A stretch of 64,000 nucleotides of DNA from Tretioscincus oriximinensis (taxonomy: Eukaryota; Chordata; Lepidosauria; Squamata; Gymnophthalmidae): the NCBI GenBank assembly GCA_022410635.1, contig JAJVDF010000876.1, positions 127,090 to 191,089 of the forward strand. The letters are read 5' to 3'. Positions 57,647 through 64,000 of this stretch are shown here, piece by piece. Within the stretch, counting starts at the first letter, position 1; each line of letters starts with the position of its first letter. The notes under the pieces were generated by a model. The model was given only the letters and a program-made list of their open reading frames with translations. It was not told the origin of the DNA and searched no databases. The position numbers and the translations under genes were made by a program.

Positions 57647-58044
57647 CAGGGCTTTTTTTTGTGATGGTACGAGCCGGAACGCAGCACCGCACCTTTTATT
57701 TAGGCGGGGGGGGTGTGTGTGTGGCAGCGGCGGGGTGTGTGTGGCAGTGGCGGCGGCTGCCGCTGCCACTAACACCGCCCCCTGCTGCCGCCGCTAACAC
57801 CGCTGCTAACGCCCCCCGCCTAAATAAAAGGTGCCAGTACTGTGGCGTTAGTGGTGGCAGCGGGGGGACTAATGCCGTCCCCCCACCGCTGCCGCTAAGG
57901 CCGTCCCCCCCCACGCTGACGCTGCTGCCATCCCCCCGCCGCTGCTGCCACCCCCCACCCCCCGCCGCCGCTGCCGCCGCCGCTAACGCCGCCCCCCCTC
58001 GCGGTGTTAGTACCGTCACCTTTTTTTCTAGAAAAAAAGCACTG
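57647..58044. mobile_element. GC-rich hAT-style element, family C copy 2
   Basis: 398 bp, CAGGGCTTTTTTTTG to CTAGAAAAAAAGCACTG, with the perfect 8-bp duplication GGTAAAAG (57639-57646, 58045-58052). Subterminal ACCTTTTATTTAGGCGGGG and complement. Interior of CCGCCGCTGC-type repeats. Frames up to 168 codons here are low-complexity Ala/Pro by-products. Confidence 0.9.
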
Positions 58045-58199
58045 GGTAAAAGTAAAAGAGATGGTAAGACATCAAACAGAAGAGAAATACCAAAGGAAAA
58101 TTTGAGGTTCTTTAAAACCAGTTCCCCCAAATTTTGTTGCTAAGATTATTGAGAATAATTACACAATAATTTCTCAATAATGAGGAAAATATCTGATAG

Positions 58200-58640
58200 A
58201 GGCAAATGTTCATATCCCTTTGATAGCTGAAGATAGTGGAACCATCAAGAGGGCTTCCAGTTGCTTCATAGAGATATAAAATAGTATAGGAGATAAAATT
58301 AATGCCTGAGAAACTCTGTGAGCTTCCAGGGGCTCGAACAAGACTCTTCCACATGAACTCTTTGGTGCCAACTTTGGAGACAGAGTAGAATCACTACAAC
58401 ACATCACCAAGTTCCACCCCAACCCACCCCCCAACACTTTTCAGGAGGATGGTATCAAAAGCCATTGAAAGATCCAAGAGGATGAATAGAATAACATTCC
58501 TCCTATCTTTCTTTTAGAGGAGATCATCACTCAAAGTGGCCAAGGCAATTTCAGTACCGTAGCCAGACTTGAAGTCAGATTGAAACAAGTCTAGATTTAT
58601 GACATAGCTGAAATACATTCTCTTGTAATTCTATGATTCC
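58200..58640 (-). mobile_element. Old L2 reverse-transcriptase fragment
   Basis: Minus strand: ALILSPILFYISMKQLEALL corresponds to the GSILSPMLFNIYM box at 42200-42250. Upstream (58440-58560) the plus-strand words GATGGTATCAAAAGCCATTG and AAGATCCAAGAGGATGAATA are the reverse of the VLLDLSAAFDTI region. No open frame remains. Confidence 0.7.
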
Positions 58641-59844
58641 TGGATCCTGGATCAGGGATAGTTATCNGCTGATAGATCTGATCATGTAGATATACCAGTA
58701 TTTTCAACCAAGATGGCATTAGATATTATCAAAAGCAAAGAGATCCAAACTAGAAAGATATGGGACAGGTTGCTATAGATAAGGACTGTGGAAATCATGG
58801 AAAGTTGATCAACTGCCAGTGGAGGAGCGGCAAATTATGTCACAAAACAGAAAGGAACGATGTCACAATAGTCCAGTCTGCCTATAAAAGCTCATGGTTT
58901 TGATTTTCTAATCCAGTGCAGTTAAATCTCAGAAGCAGTTTGGTATCTTATGAAGGACTGGATGTAAAGTAAAAAAGAAGAAATAAACATATAGAACTCA
59001 AACAGCACCACAACAGAAATGGATTGGAAAATTATAAACAACTCATTCAAGTATGTCAGGGATAATGACTGTGACAACCACCCAGACCTGGATATTAGAC
59101 AGAGGCTTCAAGGGCTAAAGCCCTGGGCAGCAGGTTGATGGCAGTTTTGGGGGTGCAGCAAAATGCCACCCTGAAAATTTAAATTTAAAACAAAGAATAA
59201 GTTTATTCCCGGAATTTTCTTTTTATGAAAAAGGTTTGGCACATGTGCAATCACACCACACATGAGTGACATACTGTCTATGTGCGTGTGAGCGCATCTT
59301 GCAGGCACCATCATGTGTGGCGACGGCCACCCACCATTACTGCACATGCTGCCAAATGACTTGCCTTGCTGCATGTTCCTCTTCTCCGCCGTCCTCCACG
59401 CCGCTGCTCGTTGTCCACACCTGGCACTGTATATGCAGCTGGGAGAGGGAGACTGAAGGAGCACAGGGCAGCGCTCACATCTTCTCCTTGAACACAGGTG
59501 TGTGGGGCAGACAATTTTCAGGAGATAGTTGCTAGCATTGTTGCCCTCTCACCGTAGCAGAGCACCTCAGGGGATCTGGCAACAGTGTCTGCCTTCCTCT
59601 GAGACAGCCAAATTTGCTGTTGGCTGGCTCTGTCTTAGTTCCTTCAAAAAACACCCCAGACGGCATTGAGGAGAAGCCAAAAAGAAGGTAGCTCATGTGA
59701 TCACGTAATGATTAAGACAGTTTCTTAAGTACCACTGGGCAAACGGGACCCCTCTGTTCAATGTAGTTTAACTTGAGCTGCCTGTACCTGGGGGACAGGG
59801 ATTGGGAACAAGGAAGTGGCAGCGGCAAGCCAAGCTGAAAGTTT
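58641..59844. other. Unassigned sequence
   Basis: The left 300 bp may be more of the old L2. 59100-59560 is moderately GC-rich with overlapping frames on both strands, none with a domain. Confidence 0.4.
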
Positions 59845-59850
59845 AATGTG

Positions 59851-61389
59851 TGTTGGGATTATCCATGTAGGCATATATTAATTGGCATTAATATATTTAA
59901 TATAAAATATACTTGGATTGACCTTTGCTAGCCAAAGTGAGGCCTGCATGGAAATTTTGGAAAAAATCTATGCTCAACCCAGCCCAGGAGTAAACAGGAA
60001 CAGCTAATCACTCTTTCCTGACCTAAGGGCATACATTGCTCAAGAAACCTTGCCAGACTGAATGGATTAATTGGCACCCATTGTGGCAAAGGAGCTATCT
60101 TTGTTTGACCAGGCTCTGCACCTGGGCTGAAACCATCAGCCTGATAGTGGCCTGGAGGTAAACCATTTAAGACCATTAAGACTATTTCTCCTGTGGGTGA
60201 GTCACTGGGTTCCAGTAATTAGAATAAAAGCAAAGGCTAACTGTGGGAATCATCCATAGGGCATATATGAATTGGCATTAATATATATTGATATTAAATA
60301 TACCTGAGTTGACCTGGGTTAGCCAAAGTGAGGCCTATGGGAAATTTTGAAAAAATCCTTGGTCAAGCCAGACCAAGCTGCAAGCAGGAACAGTAAGGAT
60401 CACCCTTCCTTGCCCTCCAGGCACCCTGCAGAGGTGACCTTTTCAGTATGAATGGGCTAATCAATCCCATTGTAGAGAAGGGAAACACAATATTTGCTCA
60501 GGCTGCAAACTCCTGGCTAGGACCATTAAGATTGATAGCAGCCTGAAGCTATCCCATCAAGAGCCATTAAGCTTGGGCTCCTGTGGGTGAATCACTGATT
60601 CCTGTAAATCACGTCTATTGATAAAGGCTAACATTGGCTAAAGAGGTCCATTCAGTAACCACACACACACACTAACATAACCATATTTGGAGTTCCTGAC
60701 CAGGCTGCACCTCCTTGGGGAGGAGAGAAACACGTCACACAGGTGTCACCACCTGACCCACGTGGGGTCTGCCCACCCCTTTTCCATCGTCATAATCCTC
60801 ATACACGCCTTCTGATTTTGGGGTCAATAAAAGTTGATGCACAGGGGCACTCGGGAGGACTCCATGACCCGTGGACCCTCCTGAAATTGCTCATTATCAA
60901 AGACGTGTTGCCCGTGTGATTCCTTCTACACGTGTCTATCTACTGAGGAACAAGCTGCCTTTAATTTCCGTTAGGCGTATAATAACGGGTAAGCAAACCC
61001 CCGTTAGCTAACTATGGCTAAAGAGGGTCCATCCTGTTTACCAACCCCATACCATATTTGGCATTTCCTGACCAGGCTGCACGTCCTTGGGGAGGAGAGA
61101 ACCATGTCACATAGGTGTCACAACCTGGGTCCGCCCTGACCCACGTGGGATGTACCTACCCCTTTTGGGACATCATAATCTTTGATACACACCTTCTGAT
61201 TTGTGTCAATAAAAGACATGACCCATGGCAGCTCGGGAGGACTCCATGACTCGTGGACCTCCTGAAATTGCTTCCTGATCCAAGTTGTGTTTCCCGTGTG
61301 ATTCCTGTTACACATGTCTATCTACTTCGGACCAAGCTGCCTTAGATTTCCGTAAGGCATCTAATAACGTGGAAAGCGAACCCCCGTTA
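59851..61389 (+). mobile_element. Solo LTR, family D copy 3 (interrupted)
   Basis: TGTTGGGATTATCC to ACCCCCGTTA with the 6-bp duplication AATGTG (59845-59850, 61390-61395). Interrupted at 60242-61006 by another family D LTR. Without it the LTR is about 770 bp. AATAAA at 61208-61213. Confidence 0.9.
60242..61006 (+). mobile_element. Solo LTR, family D copy 4, nested in copy 3
   Basis: 765 bp, TGTGGGAATCATCC to ACCCCCGTTA, with the 6-bp duplication GCTAAC (60236-60241, 61007-61012). It differs more from copies 2 and 3 than they do from each other, so it represents another subfamily. AATAAA at 60826-60831. Confidence 0.9.
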
Positions 61390-61447
61390 AATGTGAGTTC
61401 ATTTTTGTTTTCTTTCTTATCACCCCTCAGTCAAAGATATTGAAGGA

Positions 61448-61702
61448 TAGCTTCAAGACAGAACTAGACAGGTTTGTGGACACAAATGGGTACTAGGATG
61501 GATGTCTGGATGTTGCCTCTGGGATGAAACAACAGGCAGGACTCCTGAAATACCATTTGCAGGGAGTCATGAACAGGTGCATATTTTGCTTTCCTCTGTT
61601 CAGACTGCCCAGGTGCATCTGGTGGGCCTCTGTGTGAGACAGAAGGCTGGACTAGATGGGCTGTGTCTCGATCCAGTATGGCTCTTCATATGTTCTTAGT
61701 CT
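61448..61702 (+). mobile_element. CR1 LINE, 3' end
   Basis: TAGCTTCAAGACAGAACTAG, then the 3' UTR and a tail reduced to CATATGTTCTTAG. Confidence 0.83.
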
Positions 61703-61731
61703 GCTNGCTCTAGAAAAAAGCCTCAAGTCTA

Positions 61732-61881
61732 CCCCATTGAACTTTATTCTGGGCTGCATCTCAAAGTAGAAGCTTGCAAGTAAACTATGCCTCAAATGGG
61801 GCCTGCCATAGTCTATACTGCATGCATGTGGATGGCCAAGTTGTGTCCTTAGAATATATCCCAGAATAAGGCTCAATGGGG
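61732..61881. repeat. 150-bp segment with 22-bp inverted ends
   Basis: CCCCATTGAACTTTATTCTG plus GG (61732-61753) and its complement with two mismatches (61860-61881) face each other. Outer parts (CCTCAAGTCTA, GATCAGTTGAG) also pair weakly. Could be a miniature transposon; no target duplication seen. Confidence 0.6.
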
Positions 61882-62061
61882 TCCTGATCAGTTGAGTCTT
61901 CAGCCAATGGAAATAAACCTCCTTTGAAGCTACAGACTTTTTCTTTAAAGGAACTTTATTCCAANTGATCCTCTGTTCAGTCTTAATGTTTCTCTTATCT
62001 TTCTCTGTTTTCTTTCTTTTTCCTCTCCTTCCTTCCTTCCTCCTCCCTTCCTTTCTTAAAA

Positions 62062-62124
62062 AAGGAACACTGCTGAATGTGGCAACAGCCCATGTAATCC
62101 AGCCTTCTGCCTCACCCAGTGGAA
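62062..62124 (-). mobile_element. CR1 3' end remnant
   Basis: GGAACACTGCTGAATGTGGC, then CAGCCCATGTAATCCAGCCT and TCTGCCTCACCCAGTGG follow the reversed CR1 3' UTR (compare 45915-45980). A T/C-rich (CCTT)n stretch precedes it (62017-62055). Confidence 0.6.
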
Positions 62125-62148
62125 TCCAGAATGTCAGACTTGTGGGTG

Positions 62149-62439
62149 CAGTGCTTTTTTTCCAGAAAAAAAGGTGCCGGTATAACGCCGCCGGCGGCGG
62201 CAGGGGGGGGGGGCGGCGGTGGCCGCTGCCGATAACGCCACGCCCCCTCACCGGCAGCTAACGCAGCAGTACTGGCACCTTTTATTTAGGCGGGGGGGAG
62301 CGGCGGCAGCCGCCACTGCTCATTCCCGCGGCCACCCCCGCCGCTGCTGCTGCCGCCTCCGCCCCCGCTAACTCCGCCCCGCCTAAATAAAAGGTGCCAG
62401 AACTGCGTTCCGGCATGTTCCCTCACAAAAAAAGCCCTG
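62149..62439. mobile_element. GC-rich hAT-style element, family C copy 3
   Basis: 291 bp, CAGTGCTTTTTTTCC to ACAAAAAAAGCCCTG, with the duplication TGTGGGTG/TGTGGGAG (62141-62148, 62440-62447; one mismatch). Same subterminal CCTTTTATTTAGGCGGG pair; the shortest interior of the three copies. Confidence 0.88.
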
Positions 62440-62447
62440 TGTGGGAG

Positions 62448-62814
62448 TATATATGATAGACTGAGATTCTCTTTAGACCTGCTGTTTCCTGTTTATGATT
62501 TTATGTTTCTGCCTGCTTTTCCACACTGTTTTTTCATGAGTACAGGTACTTATTATAAAAGTTTGTAAGTCAATACTGCATTCTTTCCTTACTGTTATAT
62601 GTACGAGGTTTGCAAATTTTTATACATATTCAAATATTCATGTCAGCATTTTCACAAAGCTGGCAATAATACGCTCTTTAGTCTTGAATAATTGGAATCC
62701 AGAATGTGTTATAGATGAGATTCCCCCAGCCAAAGTATTGGTATTGTCTTTTGCTTTGTTTTTTACTTGTTGTTTTTTTGGAATTATTTATACCCTGTAA
62801 AAACACTGATTTTA
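62448..62814. other. Unassigned, with one stray repeat unit
   Basis: 62492-62535 (TTATGATTTTATGTTTCTGC, CTGCTTTTCCACACTG) resembles one unit of the following tandem repeat. Otherwise nothing recognised. Confidence 0.5.
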
Positions 62815-63017
62815 TGGTTTTAAGTTGTGTATCTGTCTGCTTTTCTGTACCGTTTCTGACAGCACCTTTTTTCTGGCATTATGGATCTCAATTGCATATC
62901 TAACTGATTTTCTGTGCTGCTTCTGGCAGCATCTTTGTTTCTGGTGTTATGGATTTCAGTTGCATTTCTGCCTGCTTTTCTGCACTGTTTCTCGTAGCAT
63001 CTTTGTTTTAACTATCT
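62815..63017 (+). repeat. ~68-bp tandem repeat, three copies
   Basis: Units start at 62815, 62882 and 62950 with TGG(T/A)TTTAAG- or TGGAT(C/T)TCA(A/G)TTGC-like words, and each contains CTGxxTTTTCTGTxCxGTTT and CAGCA(C/T)CTTTxTTT. The units differ by about 15-25%. Continuous Cys/Phe-rich frames across it result from the repeat period, not from a gene. Confidence 0.85.
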
Positions 63018-63070
63018 AAAGACTTTTCAGCATGAAGAACATCTGGTCAATCTTGGAGAGATTGCCATAG

Positions 63071-64000
63071 AATTTATTTATTTATTTTTATACCCTGCCC
63101 TATACCCAAAAGTCTCAGGGCGGGCGAACAATAACAACAATACAAAATTTACATTAAAAATGGTATAATACAATATCTAAAAGTCAGAAGAGAAACAACA
63201 TTTCTTCAGCTAAAATCCAGGTTGAAGAGGTGCATCTTCAGAAATCTTCTGAAACAATACAATGATGATGACAGACACACCTCGAGGGGGAGATTATTCC
63301 ATAGACTAGGGGCAAACACTGAGAAGGCCCTACTGTGGGTTCCCACTCCCTTAGCTGTTGAAAGGGATGATACAACCGGGAGGCCCACACCTACAGATCT
63401 TAAAGCAAGGAGCAGGTTGCTCTGGGCGAAGGCATTCCTTCAGATATTTGGGACCTTATAACACCTTGAATTGGGCTCAGTAGCAAATTGGCAGCCAGTG
63501 CAGCTCTTTCAAGACCAGCATGATGTGTGTCCAACCAGCCATTCCAGCCCATAGTCTAGCTACTGTATTCTGCACCAGCTGCAGCTTCCGAACCGTTTTC
63601 AAGGGCAGCCCCATATAGAGTGCATTGCAATAGTCCAATCTAGAAGTTATCAGAGCAAGGATTACTGTGGCTAAATCATCCCTATTCAGAAGTGGCCATA
63701 ACTGCCAAACCAGACGTAGGTGGAACTAAGTACTTCTGATTCAAGTATCAAGGCAGAGTCCAGGAGCACCCCCAAATTTCGTACCCATTTCTTATAGGGC
63801 AATTCTACCCCATCAAGGACAGGGTGCCTCCCCACTTACAAATTCGGGATGCTCCAAAACACAATACCTCCAACTTGTCTGGATTCAGCTTCAATTTATT
63901 GGTCCCCATCCAGCCCATTACTGCTTCTAGGCACCTATCAAGAACTTCAACCACCTTGCCTGATTCAGATGGAACAGAGAGTGTCATCTGCGAATTGATA
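63071..64000 (-). mobile_element. L2 LINE, 3' half, cut by window end
   Basis: Minus strand: the C-terminal end GTHSRAFSVFAPSLWNNLPL, EVCLSSSLYCFRRFLKMHLF (63206-63388), the middle part around 63440-63720, and LSVPSESGKVVEVLDRCLEA with NKLKLNPDKLEVLC (63805-63987). The last bases correspond to the YADD box. 3' UTR CCTGAGACTTTTGGGTATAG and a TAAATAAATAAAT tail near 63071-63090. It belongs to the subfamily of the copy at 44492-45150. Confidence 0.88.

Noticed and set aside
57637..58143. 168-codon frame rich in Ala and Pro, and a 144-codon frame opposite
   Set aside because: Both arise from the family C copy 2 interior and its inverted repeat.

Overview
This window is AT-rich, non-coding vertebrate DNA built almost entirely from transposable elements. 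I found no host protein-coding gene, tRNA, rRNA, CRISPR array or operon. The repertoire includes two CR1 subfamilies, L2 and L1 LINEs, a Dong/R4-type LINE with a restriction-like endonuclease, Penelope-like GIY-YIG elements, a Ty3 chromovirus, several solo LTRs, a tRNA-derived SINE and at least three hAT-style non-autonomous DNA transposon families. That mixture points to a reptile, most likely a squamate. This is an inference from repeat content, not from any gene. Nearly all reading frames lie in decayed retroelement proteins or are chance frames in GC-rich repeats.

Layout. 1-860: 3' end of a Penelope-like element, a 207-bp foldback transposon and a Tc1-like miniature element. 2150-6665: an old plus-strand L1, split by a minus-strand L1 with a 12-bp target duplication and by an unidentified insert. 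6670-7855: GC-rich block, ~105-bp tandem repeats, CR1 pieces. 9.8-12.3 kb: LTR-like block and a broken chromovirus. 12.3-20.1 kb: CR1 copies, one split by a solo LTR, and an L1 split by a CR1. 21.2-23.0 kb: solo LTRs, one nested in another. 23.8-28.2 kb: foldback element, CR1, a 583-bp hAT-style element with a 218-bp inner palindrome, a relatively young L1, an assembly gap and a SINE. 28.2-33 kb: the longest stretch with nothing I recognise. 33-46.3 kb: CR1, an unclassified LINE, CR1 nested in CR1, the best L2 (reverse transcriptase open for about 405 codons), a 492-bp foldback and CR1 nested in L2. 46.9-48.6 kb: foldback and Penelope-like elements. 51.4-54.8 kb: hAT-style elements and the Dong/R4-type element bounded on both sides by TAA microsatellite. 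56-64 kb: SINE, L2 copies, a GC-rich hAT-style element, a nested LTR pair, another hAT-style element and an L2 running off the end.

Relative ages can be read from nesting: L1, CR1 and L2 copies are hosts, while solo LTRs, CR1 3' ends and hAT-style elements are guests. The best candidates for something undescribed are the three short transposon families with clean 8-bp target duplications (foldback A at 557, 23849 and 46933; B at 25802; GC-rich C at 52188, 57647 and 62149) and the ~760-bp LTR family with 6-bp duplications in all four copies. The Dong/R4-type insertion in TAA repeats and the Penelope copy with inverted terminal arms are the clearest mechanistic stories.
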